A DNA stretch of 64,000 nt from Maribacter caenipelagi (GTDB lineage: Bacteria; Bacteroidota; Bacteroidia; Flavobacteriales; Flavobacteriaceae): contig NZ_SNZW01000016.1 in NCBI RefSeq assembly GCF_004364175.1, positions 395,983 through 459,982 on the forward strand. Direction: 5' to 3'. The position numbers and the translations under genes are program-made. The notes under the pieces are model-generated. The model was not told the DNA's origin. It saw nothing but the letters and a program-made list of their open reading frames with translations, and searched no databases. Numbering within the stretch: position 1 is the first letter of the stretch; the number at the start of each line of letters is the position of its first letter. Positions 8,496 to 17,232 of this stretch are shown piece by piece.

Positions 8496-10082
8496 ATGAG
8501 TGATATTAAAATTCCAGAAGAATTTCAGATTACATCAACTATAGATCAAAAAAAGTATTTGGTCAACGGAGAATTGAAGGAGTGGAAAGGTGAAACTACA
8601 GCAGTATATTCTACTATTTCTTCGACAAAAGAATATAAGCCAACTTTACTTGGTAGTATTCCAGATTTGCAAGAGGCAGAAGCATTAGATGCCTTAGATG
8701 GTGCGTTAAAAGCATATGATAAGGGGCAAGGAGTGTGGCCAACCATGCACGTTAAAGATCGTATTGAATGTATGGAGGTTTTCGTTAAAAAAATGAAGAC
8801 TAAAAGAGAAGAGGTAGTTAAATTATTAATGTGGGAAATAGGAAAGTCATTACCAGATTCTCAGAAAGAATTTGACCGTACAGTTGAATATATTGAAGAT
8901 ACCATTGAAGATTATAAGCAGTTAGATAGAGATGCAGCTAAATTTACAAAACATGATGGTGTCTATGCCCATATAAAAAGAGGTCCTTTAGGGGTTGTTT
9001 TATGTTTAGGACCATATAACTATCCGCTTAACGAAACATTTGCATTGCTAATTCCTGCAATTATAATGGGGAACACCACCATCTTTAAACCTGCAAAACA
9101 TGGTGTTTTATTGATTACTCCACTTTTAGAGGCTTTTCAAACAAGTTTTCCTAAAGGGGTGGTAAATGTATTATTTGGTCGTGGTAGAACTGTTGCCGCA
9201 CCAATTATGCAAACCGGTAAGGTAGATGTGTTAGCATTAATTGGTAATAGTAAATCTGCCAATGCTTTACAAGATCAGCATCCAAAAAGCAATAGATTGC
9301 GATTAGTTCTTGGGTTAGAAGCAAAAAATCCTGCTATTATATTACCTGACGCTGATTTGGACCTAACCATTAATGAATGTTTGGCCGGTACATTGTCTTT
9401 TAATGGGCAGCGTTGTACCGCTTTAAAAGTGGTTTATGTTCATGAAGATATCAGGGCAGATTTCAATAAAAACTTTGCAAAGAAAGTAGACGAGCTAAAG
9501 TTTGGAAATCCTTGGGAAGATGGTGTCAAACTTACTCCCTTACCTGAACCTGATAAAGCAGCTTACATACAAGGACTTATTGATGATGCGCTTTCTAAAG
9601 GTGCTAAGATCATTAATAAAAAAGGCGGTCAACATTTTGATAATTACATTTGGCCAGCGGTGCTATATCCTGTGACCAAAGAAATGCGTGTATATCAAGA
9701 AGAGCAATTTGGCCCTATTATTCCTATCGTACCTTTTACGGATATTGAAGAACCTTTAGATGACATGGCAGAAAGTAATTATGGTCAACAAGTAAGCTTG
9801 TTCGGTAAAGATGTGTATGCACTTTCTCCGCTGATAGATACCTTGGTGAACTTGGTATGTCGTGTTAACTTAAACAGCTCTTGCCAAAGGGGACCAGATG
9901 TTTATCCGTTTACCGGAAGAAAAGACTCTGCCCAGGCAACTTTAAGTGTGCATGATGCCTTACGCTCATTTTCAATAAGAACATTCGTTGCATTTAAGGA
10001 TAACGAATTAAATACCGATATTATTGAAAATTTATTAGAGGCTAAACTGTCCAATTTTGTAAGTACAGACTATATCTTATAA
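8496..10082 (+). CDS. Non-phosphorylating NADP-dependent glyceraldehyde-3-phosphate dehydrogenase-like (GapN) aldehyde dehydrogenase
   Basis: Aldehyde dehydrogenase superfamily, 528 residues. Catalytic Cys is in NGQRCTALK (C307), general-base Glu in GLEAKNPA (E275), and the oxyanion Asn in GPYNYPLN (N175). The local sequences [26 protein letters not shown] and [20 protein letters not shown] are typical of GapN, which oxidises glyceraldehyde-3-phosphate to 3-phosphoglycerate with NADP, bypassing one ATP-yielding step and giving NADPH. Substrate assignment rests on overall resemblance. It lies 91 bases after ilvA with no terminator between, so it may be read from the ilv transcript and could supply NADPH for IlvC. 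Confidence 0.85.
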   Translation: MSDIKIPEEFQITSTIDQKKYLVNGELKEWKGETTAVYSTISSTKEYKPTLLGSIPDLQEAEALDALDGALKAYDKGQGVWPTMHVKDRIECMEVFVKKMKTKREEVVKLLMWEIGKSLPDSQKEFDRTVEYIEDTIEDYKQLDRDAAKFTKHDGVYAHIKRGPLGVVLCLGPYNYPLNETFALLIPAIIMGNTTIFKPAKHGVLLITPLLEAFQTSFPKGVVNVLFGRGRTVAAPIMQTGKVDVLALIGNSKSANALQDQHPKSNRLRLVLGLEAKNPAIILPDADLDLTINECLAGTLSFNGQRCTALKVVYVHEDIRADFNKNFAKKVDELKFGNPWEDGVKLTPLPEPDKAAYIQGLIDDALSKGAKIINKKGGQHFDNYIWPAVLYPVTKEMRVYQEEQFGPIIPIVPFTDIEEPLDDMAESNYGQQVSLFGKDVYALSPLIDTLVNLVCRVNLNSSCQRGPDVYPFTGRKDSAQATLSVHDALRSFSIRTFVAFKDNELNTDIIENLLEAKLSNFVSTDYIL

Positions 10083-10109
10083 GTTACCTTAATTGATTTA
10101 TTTTAAGGA

Positions 10110-10145
10110 AAACCTCTTCTAATTTTTAGGAGAGGTTTCTTTTTT
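10110..10145 (+). terminator. Rho-independent terminator after the gapN-like gene
   Basis: An 11-bp stem AAACCTCTTCT (10110-10120) with AGGAGAGGTTT (10128-10138, one G-U pair), a 7-base AT loop, then CTTTTTT. It overlaps the stop codon of the convergent minus-strand gene and ends plus-strand transcription. Confidence 0.8.
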
Positions 10146-10760
10146 GCATTCTGTGGAAATGGCTTTTGCTCTTTCTAAACCAGAATATGGGTAGTAAGGT
10201 ATGGTTTGTTCTTCTGCTTCAAATAATGTGATGGCACGTTCAATATCTTTACAAAATGGAACTGTTGATTTGCCAAAGAACTTAGCTGCGCCCATGTCCC
10301 ATTCGGTTTTGCTTAAGACCACTCTTGGATTGTTTGGTGCAATACTTAAAGCTTTTTGATAAATTGCTGCATTCTCTCCAGACAAGGTCATACCATACTT
10401 AGCACCGTCAAAAGCTATATATGCTGTATTTAAGAGCGCATAGGATATCATGATTTCTGGATTGTTTTCTGAAATTGCCGATGCTGTATCTAAAAATTCT
10501 TTAGCCCTTGTGAGTTTTGTGGTCAATACCGTTTCATCCTTTAGCCCAAAGCTACTTACAATTTCAATTAAACCTGCATAATATGGTGGCAACCAATTAT
10601 CGGTTTCTGCAGCTGAAATTCTTTCAAAAAGTTGAGATGCTTCGGTATTCTTTTGTTGGTCCCATAAAGCAAAAGCTTTGTTCATACCTTTTTCGTAAGA
10701 CGTTTGTGCGGTAATGTTCATTGTGAAAATAAAGGTGATGACTAATAGTAAGGTTCTCAT
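10119..10760 (-). CDS. Small periplasmic/exported TPR-like protein of unknown function
   Basis: 213 residues with a clear signal peptide (MRTLLLVITFIFTMNITAQ, cut after AQ). The mature part is alpha-helical, with repeat-like stretches such as KAFALWDQQKNTEASQLFERI and YQKALSIAPNNPRVVLSK that resemble divergent tetratricopeptide repeats. It lies 107 bases downstream of the TonB-dependent receptor on the same strand, so the two probably form a transcription unit. I cannot assign a function beyond a likely protein-interaction role. Confidence 0.8.
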   Translation of the reverse strand: MRTLLLVITFIFTMNITAQTSYEKGMNKAFALWDQQKNTEASQLFERISAAETDNWLPPYYAGLIEIVSSFGLKDETVLTTKLTRAKEFLDTASAISENNPEIMISYALLNTAYIAFDGAKYGMTLSGENAAIYQKALSIAPNNPRVVLSKTEWDMGAAKFFGKSTVPFCKDIERAITLFEAEEQTIPYYPYSGLERAKAISTECKKETSPKN

Positions 10761-10867
10761 GGTATAATTTTTATATGTTATTTATTGTTTTCAAATATCT
10801 TTCTATTTAAATGTTATTAATAAAATAGATGACCCAGTTGTAGGTTATGGGTATTGAGTTGTAAGTA

Positions 10868-13021
10868 TTAAAGGTTGTCTAGCTGGTTGTCATTTTTATT
10901 TTTACTGATTGTCCAGAAGAAACCAATGAAAAAGAAGCGGTCTGCGGCGGGTGTAATTGTTCTTCGGTCGAATATACCATCAGTATTTGGCTGATCCGTA
11001 TATTGGTAACCATTTTTGTTTTTTGTACCCAGTACATTACTAACGGATAAGTACAATATTTTCTGCGGACTTATCAAATAGGCGTAGTTGAAGTTTAGTG
11101 AGTTGAAACTTTTGGCTTTTTCCGTTAAAAAACGGCCTGTGTTTGGGTCTGTATAACTACGACCGGATGCATAGTTGTAGCTGAATCCGATCTGACTTTT
11201 CCAATCTTCAACCCATCGTTTTACCACTAATGATGCATTATGCTTGCTGGCAAAATCTGGTGTAGCTTGGGTTGGGTAATTTTGATAATTTCTTTTCGTA
11301 TCTAAATAAGAATAAGACATCCAATATTCTGTATTTTTTAATGTTTTGTTGTCTCTCCAGAAAATGTCCAATCCTTTTGCAAAACCATTACCGGTATTGT
11401 CATAAATTGATGTGGGTAAAGTGAAATCGGTATCGTACTTTACTAAACTACCATAGTCTTTGTAATACGCCTCGGCTCTAAAAATCTGTTTGTTTTTTAC
11501 ATATTGATAGTTGGCTATATAATGGGTAGTCTTTTCTGCGCTAAAATCAGTGTTGAATTTTAAATATTCATTCTTAGGATTTTGAAAGAACTCTCCGTAT
11601 GCTAGAGAAAATTGTGCATTTTGCCCAGCTTTATAGGCTAGAGAGAGTCTCGGAGATAGATTAAATTCTTTTAATAATTGTGAATATTCACCTCTAAGAC
11701 CCACTTTTGTCGCTAGATTTTTTGAGAAGAAAATATCTGCTTCGGCAAAGCCGCCTAAAAGGTTGTTGTTAAACTTGTATTCATTTTCAATAGTATTCGC
11801 AATGTAATCTTCTTTGAAGTCGGTTATAAAATATTCAGCACCAAAGTTTAATTTGTATCTACTGGAAAAGTATTTCTTTAGTGCTAATTTAAAATGGGCA
11901 GAATTTTCGGTGTCCGTAATATCTGCTGTGTCTAACTTTATTTTCGTTTGATCGCTAGCAAAGCTTATTCCTGTTGAAATACTCCAATCCTTTTCCATAA
12001 AATCTTGATAAGAAGTATTTAGATAATGGTTGTTATTGTTCAACCCAAATCTAACACCATTAACTTCATTGATGTCTTCTTGTGTTAAGTCAAAGTCAAC
12101 AGCGCTGTAGGCACCATATACTTTTAGAAGTCCGTCGTTATTGAATTTATATCTATATACCGCTTCACCACCTAAAGATTCTACCGGCTTGTGCCATTCA
12201 TTATTATCAGGATAGAGTTTTTGATAAGGAGCTAAATTAATGTAGGAGGTATTTAAACTAAGCGAACTTTTTTTCCATTTTTGAGTATTACCTAATCCAA
12301 GTCCAACGGTCATTATAGAAATTTCCGTTTTTTCTTCTTGTGGTTCACTTATGCTATTTAAAAGTAAAACACTAGATAAGGCTTGTCCATATTCTGCAGA
12401 ATACCCACCCGTAGAAAAAGTTATTCCTTTGAATAAAAAGGGAGACAATCTACCTCTTGTAGGTATGTTGTTTGCAGAAGGGGAGTAGGGTGTAAAAACT
12501 CGCATACCGTCTACAAAGATTTGAGTTTCATCTGCATCGCCACCTCTAACAAACAACCTTCCGTCTTCGGCGACATTAGAAGTTCCTGGTAATGTTTGTA
12601 AAGCTCCTATAAAATCTCCTAGCGCTCCTGCTGTGGTTACAATATCTAGCGGTTTTAAGGCGGTCACCTTGGCATTGTCGCCAGCTTTGAACGTTCCGGC
12701 ATTTACGGTTACGGCATCCAAGGTATTTACGTCATCTTTTAGTTTGATGGTAACATTCTTGAAGTTATTTATATCGGATGATTTTGAATAGGTTTCAAAT
12801 GAAATTGATGAAGCAATCAATGTTTGCGTTCCAGTTGTGGTTGTTTCGAAGGTGAATAGCCCATTATCATTGGTAGCAGTACCATCATAAGTGCCGCTCA
12901 AATAAACATTTGCTCCCATTATAGGCGTTCCTTGTTGGTCGATTACTTTACCTGATATAGTGGATTGTGCGTGTAATTTGAAACATAAAAGTGTAAGTAA
13001 TAAAAATAAAAGCGTCTTCAT
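10868..13021 (-). CDS. TonB-dependent outer-membrane receptor with N-terminal carboxypeptidase-like domain
   Basis: 717 residues. Signal peptide MKTLLFLLLTLLCFKLHAQ; a carboxypeptidase-regulatory-like beta domain at about 20-95 (STISGKVIDQQGTPIMGANV); a plug domain at about 115-225 with VAEDGRLFVRGGDADETQIF and VDGMRV; then a 22-strand-type barrel ending in an aromatic-rich strand (RFFFIGFFWTISKNKN). No SusD gene is adjacent, so it is more likely an ion, siderophore or small-molecule receptor than a glycan system; the substrate is unknown. The gene is divergent from the MFS exporter at 13271. Confidence 0.92.
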   Translation of the reverse strand: MKTLLFLLLTLLCFKLHAQSTISGKVIDQQGTPIMGANVYLSGTYDGTATNDNGLFTFETTTTGTQTLIASSISFETYSKSSDINNFKNVTIKLKDDVNTLDAVTVNAGTFKAGDNAKVTALKPLDIVTTAGALGDFIGALQTLPGTSNVAEDGRLFVRGGDADETQIFVDGMRVFTPYSPSANNIPTRGRLSPFLFKGITFSTGGYSAEYGQALSSVLLLNSISEPQEEKTEISIMTVGLGLGNTQKWKKSSLSLNTSYINLAPYQKLYPDNNEWHKPVESLGGEAVYRYKFNNDGLLKVYGAYSAVDFDLTQEDINEVNGVRFGLNNNNHYLNTSYQDFMEKDWSISTGISFASDQTKIKLDTADITDTENSAHFKLALKKYFSSRYKLNFGAEYFITDFKEDYIANTIENEYKFNNNLLGGFAEADIFFSKNLATKVGLRGEYSQLLKEFNLSPRLSLAYKAGQNAQFSLAYGEFFQNPKNEYLKFNTDFSAEKTTHYIANYQYVKNKQIFRAEAYYKDYGSLVKYDTDFTLPTSIYDNTGNGFAKGLDIFWRDNKTLKNTEYWMSYSYLDTKRNYQNYPTQATPDFASKHNASLVVKRWVEDWKSQIGFSYNYASGRSYTDPNTGRFLTEKAKSFNSLNFNYAYLISPQKILYLSVSNVLGTKNKNGYQYTDQPNTDGIFDRRTITPAADRFFFIGFFWTISKNKNDNQLDNL

Positions 13022-13185
13022 TGTTGATTATATTTTGATTGATGCCACAAATATGAATCGTTCTTGAAGGTTTCAATAAATTGGTTTTCTCAATTGCAGA
13101 TTTTCTCTACTGAATTGGTGGAATTCACTATGAAGGGAAATCTAAGGAGGTTAATTTTTCACAGAAATATGGTAATTAATGTGAG

Positions 13186-13214
13186 TTGTTAACGACATAT
13201 GCGTTCTAACTTTG
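13186..13214 (+). promoter_or_regulatory. Promoter of the MFS gene
   Basis: TTG (13186-13188) and TAACTTTG (13207-13214) match the Bacteroidetes -33/-7 pattern TTG/TAnnTTTG with an 18-base spacer. The predicted start near 13220 gives a leader of about 50 bases. The rest of 13022-13270 holds nothing else I recognise. Confidence 0.5.
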
Positions 13215-13270
13215 CCTTTTTGATTGCGTGGGTTAAATAGATTGATGTAGAAAGAATTAAAATTTGAAGT

Positions 13271-14470
13271 ATGGAAAATTTAAAATCAAATAAAAAAGCA
13301 TTATTTGCTTTAGCTATAGGAGGTTTTGGGATAGGACTTACCGAGTTTGTTATCATGGGAATTTTAACAGAAGTTTCCGGGTCTTTGGGAATAACCATTC
13401 CTCAAGCAGGACATTTTATTGCAGCGTATGCATTGGGTGTTGTAGTAGGTGCACCATTGTTAACTGGATTAGGTTCTAAATTAAGTCCTAAGAAAATGTT
13501 GTTCTTGTTAATGATTTGGTTTACGGTATTTAATACTTTTTCTGGTTTGGCAACAGGGTATAGTAGTTTGTTGTTCTTAAGATTTTTATCTGGTATACCT
13601 CACGGTGCATTCTTTGGTATTGGTGCGGTAGTTGCTACAAAGTTGGCTAAAAAAGGTAAAGGTGCACAAGCAATTTCCATTATGTTTTCTGGTCTTACCG
13701 TTGCAAATGTAATAGGTGTTCCCATTGGTACATATTTAGGACAACAATTCAGCTGGAGTGTTTCCTTTTACCTAGTTGGTTTTGTTGGCTTGCTAGCATT
13801 AGGAAGTATTTACCTGTGGATGCCTAAAATTGAAGTAGAGCAAACTGAAGAGAAGGTTACCGTTACCCAAGGTCTAAAGAATACTGAATTATGGGCATTG
13901 ATTGCATTGACTACAATAGGTACAGGCGGATTTTTTGCTTGGTACAGTTACGTAGCCCCATTAATTACAGACGTTGCTGGTTTGCCAAATCATTTTGTTG
14001 GCTATGCAATGATGTTGGCTGGTTTAGGTATGGTGGTAGGTAACTTTTTAGGTGCTAAGATGGCAGAGCTATTTTCGCCTTTGAAAGCGGTAATAATTAG
14101 TTTGTCCGTAATGTGTGGTATTTTAGTTTTGAATATGTTTATAGCAACCAATCCGTATTTATTAATGATATTGACCTTTGTGATAGGAGCCATATCCTTT
14201 ACCGTTGCAACACCTATTCAGATGGCGATAATCAATACATCTAAAGGTTCTGAAATGTTGGGTTCTTCAATGAACCAAAGTGCCTTTAACATGGGTAATG
14301 CTTCTGGTGCTTATCTAGCCGGATTGCCAATTGCATTTGGGTATGGTATTATCTATTCTAGTTTAGTTGGTGCTGCACTTGCATTATCAGGTGTTGCCAT
14401 AGCTGTAGCTATTTTAGTAATTAGAAAAAGAAAAGAAATTAAATATCGAAAAATGGCGATGAGCTGTTAA
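13271..14470 (+). CDS. MFS transporter, drug/sugar efflux (AraJ-like, DHA1) type
   Basis: 399 residues, twelve predicted membrane segments in two halves with a charged central loop (IEVEQTEEKVTVTQ). Family features are GFGIGLTEFVIMGIL in helix 1, GLGSKLSPKKMLF (the loop 2-3 motif) and FLRFLSGIPHGAFFGIGAVVA in helix 4, typical of the AraJ/YdhP/YtrA-like efflux group. The substrate cannot be told from sequence. It has its own promoter and terminator, so it is monocistronic. Confidence 0.88.
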   Translation: MENLKSNKKALFALAIGGFGIGLTEFVIMGILTEVSGSLGITIPQAGHFIAAYALGVVVGAPLLTGLGSKLSPKKMLFLLMIWFTVFNTFSGLATGYSSLLFLRFLSGIPHGAFFGIGAVVATKLAKKGKGAQAISIMFSGLTVANVIGVPIGTYLGQQFSWSVSFYLVGFVGLLALGSIYLWMPKIEVEQTEEKVTVTQGLKNTELWALIALTTIGTGGFFAWYSYVAPLITDVAGLPNHFVGYAMMLAGLGMVVGNFLGAKMAELFSPLKAVIISLSVMCGILVLNMFIATNPYLLMILTFVIGAISFTVATPIQMAIINTSKGSEMLGSSMNQSAFNMGNASGAYLAGLPIAFGYGIIYSSLVGAALALSGVAIAVAILVIRKRKEIKYRKMAMSC

Positions 14471-14491
14471 GATGTTGATTTAATTATTTGC

Positions 14492-14522
14492 AAAAAGGAA
14501 CTTGGGACAAGTTCCTTTTTTT
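14492..14522 (+). terminator. Terminator of the MFS gene
   Basis: A perfect 13-bp stem, AAAAAGGAACTTG with CAAGTTCCTTTTT, a 3-base loop GGA, then further T. It starts 21 bases after the MFS stop codon. Confidence 0.9.
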
Positions 14523-14673
14523 ATTGCTTAAATATTTGGGCTGACACATATTGTCTTTCTATTCTTATGTTTAATAATTAGTTGACTTGGATGTTAAATT
14601 TTTAATTTTACGTAGTTCGTCGGTAATTTTATTCACTTTATCCCGTTAATAAAGTACCAAAACCTACAATGCT

Positions 14674-15942
14674 GTGTCAAGTACCAAACTATTTTTTGGA
14701 GCCATAATTATGGTTCTTTTACTTTTTGTTCTTACGGCCTCTTCATTTAAGCCAGAACATTCTAAAGCGATTATTTCTAATCCGAACCCCATTAAAACTC
14801 TTGCAGAGAAAAGGGAAATCAAACTTTATAATATACGTCAAAAAGCATTGAACGAAGCTTTGACAGATTACTTCAATAAAGCTATAACCTCTGGCGATAT
14901 CGTTGGTGCAGGTGTAAGTATTGTTAGTGGAGATTCTGTTATTCTTTCTGATGGATATGGTAAACGAAGCTTCAACAGTAAAGAAACCGTTGATGGAGAA
15001 ACCTTATTTAGATTAGGTTCTATTTCAAAAGGATTTACAGGAGTTTTAGCTGCCAATTTAAATAGTGAAGGTAAATTAAACTTTGATGATAAAGTGGCTG
15101 ATTATTTACCTAATTTTCATTTTGGTAATCAACAGAATACACAAAAAATAGAATTGGCCCATTTACTATCTCATACTACAGGTACTCCGTATCATAGTTA
15201 TACAGATTTGGTAGAGGCTGGATATACGATGTCTTCGATAAGCGAAAAATTCAATAGAATAAATCCAATAGCCGAACCTGGTGCTCAATATAGCTATCAA
15301 AACGCTATGTTTTCTATTTCACAAGAAGTGATGTTAAAAGCAACGGGAAAAGATATTCAAACCCTATTAACGGATAAATTTTTTAAACCTTTAGGTATGA
15401 ATTCTGTTTCTATGGATCATAAAACATTGATGAATACAGATAATATTGCTTTACCTCATGTAAGAAGAGGGCATAGTTTTAAAACTGTTTTACCAAGAGA
15501 TAACTACTATAATGCTATTGCTGCCGGTGGAATTAATGCTAATTCTACAGATATGGCAAAGTGGATGCGGTTTTTACTAGGTCATAATCCTGATGTGATG
15601 TCTAAAGATGATATGGCTCAAGTATTTAAACCTTTTGTAGAATTAAATGGTCATCGCAAGTATTATCAAAAATGGCCTGGACATGTAAGTTCTGGTTACG
15701 GATTTGGCTGGAGAATACATACTGTAAAAGAGAATGAGAATGCCCCTGAGGAAACTATTTGGCACCATGGCGGTAGTGTAAACAATTATAGAAATGAAAT
15801 TGCTCTTTTTCCTGATTCTGATTTAGGCATTTGTGTATTAATCAACGGACCATCCAAATTGGTTAAAACCGTAATTCCTGATTTAAGATCGATTATAAAA
15901 AGTATTTATGAACAAGAAGTTGCAATAGCTACGAGTATATAG
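14674..15942 (+). CDS. Serine hydrolase, beta-lactamase/D-Ala-D-Ala carboxypeptidase (class C) family
   Basis: 422 residues. An N-terminal hydrophobic segment (7-24) serves as signal or anchor. Active-site motifs of the PBP/class C fold are complete: S116-I-S-K119 in RLGSISKGFTG, Y208-Q-N210 in YSYQNAMF, and H365-G-G in WHHGGSVNN. Such proteins act on peptidoglycan peptides, D-amino-acid peptides or esters; true beta-lactamase activity is not implied. The start is GTG: an in-frame TAA lies 24 bases upstream with no ATG between, and the ATG at 14669 is in another frame. Confidence 0.88.
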   Translation: MSSTKLFFGAIIMVLLLFVLTASSFKPEHSKAIISNPNPIKTLAEKREIKLYNIRQKALNEALTDYFNKAITSGDIVGAGVSIVSGDSVILSDGYGKRSFNSKETVDGETLFRLGSISKGFTGVLAANLNSEGKLNFDDKVADYLPNFHFGNQQNTQKIELAHLLSHTTGTPYHSYTDLVEAGYTMSSISEKFNRINPIAEPGAQYSYQNAMFSISQEVMLKATGKDIQTLLTDKFFKPLGMNSVSMDHKTLMNTDNIALPHVRRGHSFKTVLPRDNYYNAIAAGGINANSTDMAKWMRFLLGHNPDVMSKDDMAQVFKPFVELNGHRKYYQKWPGHVSSGYGFGWRIHTVKENENAPEETIWHHGGSVNNYRNEIALFPDSDLGICVLINGPSKLVKTVIPDLRSIIKSIYEQEVAIATSI

Positions 15943-15965
15943 AGTATACTCAAACTACTAGATAT

Positions 15966-16002
15966 AAAAAATCCCTTTAATCGAAGATTAAAGGGATTTT
16001 TT
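15966..16002. terminator. Bidirectional terminator between the serine hydrolase and leuB
   Basis: A perfect 17-bp stem (15966-15982 with 15986-16002) with loop GAA, A-rich on one side and T-rich on the other. It therefore ends both the plus-strand hydrolase transcript and the minus-strand leu operon. Confidence 0.93.
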
Positions 16003-16021
16003 ATTTTTAAATAATTATTCT

Positions 16022-17077
16022 TTAAATGTTGTTAGCTAACCAATCACCAACTTCACTTGTTTTATAGCTTTTACCACCATCGGCAAGATCTTCGGTAACA
16101 TAACCTTCAGCTAAAGATTTGTTCACTACACGTCTAATTTCTTCAGCTTCTTCTGTCATGTTCATGTCTTCAAAAAGCATGACTGCAGAAAGTACAGTAG
16201 CTAAAGGGTTAGCGATGTCTTTACCAGCTGCTTGCGGGTAAGAACCGTGAATAGGCTCATATAAAGATACTTTGCTACCAACAGAAGAAGAAGGCATAAG
16301 CCCCATAGAACCTGCAATTACGGAAGCTTCATCGGTTAAAATATCACCGAATAAGTTTGCTGTAATGATTACATCATAACCTTTTGGCCATTGAATTAAT
16401 CGCATTGCAACGGCATCGATAAACTCATAAGAAACTTCAACCTCAGGATAATCTTTTTCCATAGCTTGTACCGTTTCTCTCCATAGTCTAGAAGATTCTA
16501 AAACATTAGCTTTATCAACACAACATAATTTTTTTGAACGTTTCATAGCGAATTCAAAACCTTTTTTAGCTAATCTTTCGATTTCAAAACGTTGGTAGGT
16601 CATGGTATCAAATGCAGTATTACCGTCATCTTTTCTTCCACGCTCACCAAAATAGATTCCTCCGGTCAACTCTCTTAAAATAATTAAATCTGTACCTTCA
16701 ATACGGTCTTTTTTTAATGGAGATTTGTCGATTAGAGAAGGAAACGTAAAGGTTGGTCTTACGTTAGCAAACAAACCTAGTTTTTGTCTCATTTTTAACA
16801 ATCCCTGCTCTGGACGAACTTTTGCTGATGGATCATTATCAAAACGAGGGTGACCTATAGCACCGAAAAGAACTGCATCGGCATTTGCACAAATCTCATG
16901 TGTTTCATCTGGGTAAGGTTCTCCAACAGCATCAATGGCTGCAGCACCAGTTAAAGCTGGTTTCCAAATAATATTATGATCGTATTTCTTAGCTACGGCA
17001 TCACATACTTTTACTGCTTGGTCAATTACTTCAGGTCCGATACCATCACCGGCCAATAAGGCAATATTTAATTTCAT
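16022..17077 (-). CDS. leuB: 3-isopropylmalate dehydrogenase
   Basis: NAD-dependent oxidative decarboxylation of 3-isopropylmalate (and, in the citramalate route, of methylmalate). It is about 351 residues from MKLNIALLAGDGIGPEV; the signature RELTGGIYFGER and the metal-binding stretch NLFGDILTDEASVIAGSMG are present. I place the start at the ATG ending at 17077. The frame is open upstream to 17110, but that extension runs into a dispersed repeat (17105-17131) and adds no family sequence. It is the last gene of leuC-leuD-leuA/cimA-leuB. Confidence 0.96.
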   Translation of the reverse strand: MKLNIALLAGDGIGPEVIDQAVKVCDAVAKKYDHNIIWKPALTGAAAIDAVGEPYPDETHEICANADAVLFGAIGHPRFDNDPSAKVRPEQGLLKMRQKLGLFANVRPTFTFPSLIDKSPLKKDRIEGTDLIILRELTGGIYFGERGRKDDGNTAFDTMTYQRFEIERLAKKGFEFAMKRSKKLCCVDKANVLESSRLWRETVQAMEKDYPEVEVSYEFIDAVAMRLIQWPKGYDVIITANLFGDILTDEASVIAGSMGLMPSSSVGSKVSLYEPIHGSYPQAAGKDIANPLATVLSAVMLFEDMNMTEEAEEIRRVVNKSLAEGYVTEDLADGGKSYKTSEVGDWLANNI

Positions 17078-17104
17078 TTTACTTGTTTGTATGTTGCTCG
17101 TTTT

Positions 17105-17131
17105 CGTCATTGCGAGGAACGAAGCAATCTG
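17105..17131. repeat. Dispersed 'CATTGCGAGGAACGAAGCAAT' type repeat
   Basis: The sequence CATTGCGAGGAACGAAGCAA, with its ATTGC/GCAAT inverted ends, is a form I recognise as a small dispersed intergenic repeat in many bacterial genomes. It sits just upstream of leuB. Confidence 0.55.
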
Positions 17132-17193
17132 TTTAATTTATTCTTTATTTTATCTCGTTTATTATACGCTTTCGAAATCTAGCTATATATTGA

Positions 17194-17216
17194 GCATTTA
17201 GCATTTAGCATTTAGC
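17194..17216. repeat. Tandem GCATTTA repeat in the leuA-leuB spacer
   Basis: Three perfect copies of the heptamer GCATTTA followed by GC. It is low-complexity sequence in the 155-base spacer between the synthase gene and leuB. No other feature is seen there besides the repeat at 17105-17131. Confidence 0.7.
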
Positions 17217-17232
17217 GAACAGCGCATAACGT

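Noticed and set aside
14674..15942. A dedicated beta-lactamase resistance gene
   Set aside because: The SxxK, YxN and HGG motifs occur in many peptidases and esterases of the same fold; nothing in the sequence or context points to antibiotic hydrolysis.
17078..17110. Eleven extra N-terminal residues for LeuB
   Set aside because: The extension falls partly in a dispersed repeat and has no counterpart in the family; the ATG ending at 17077 begins the conserved sequence.
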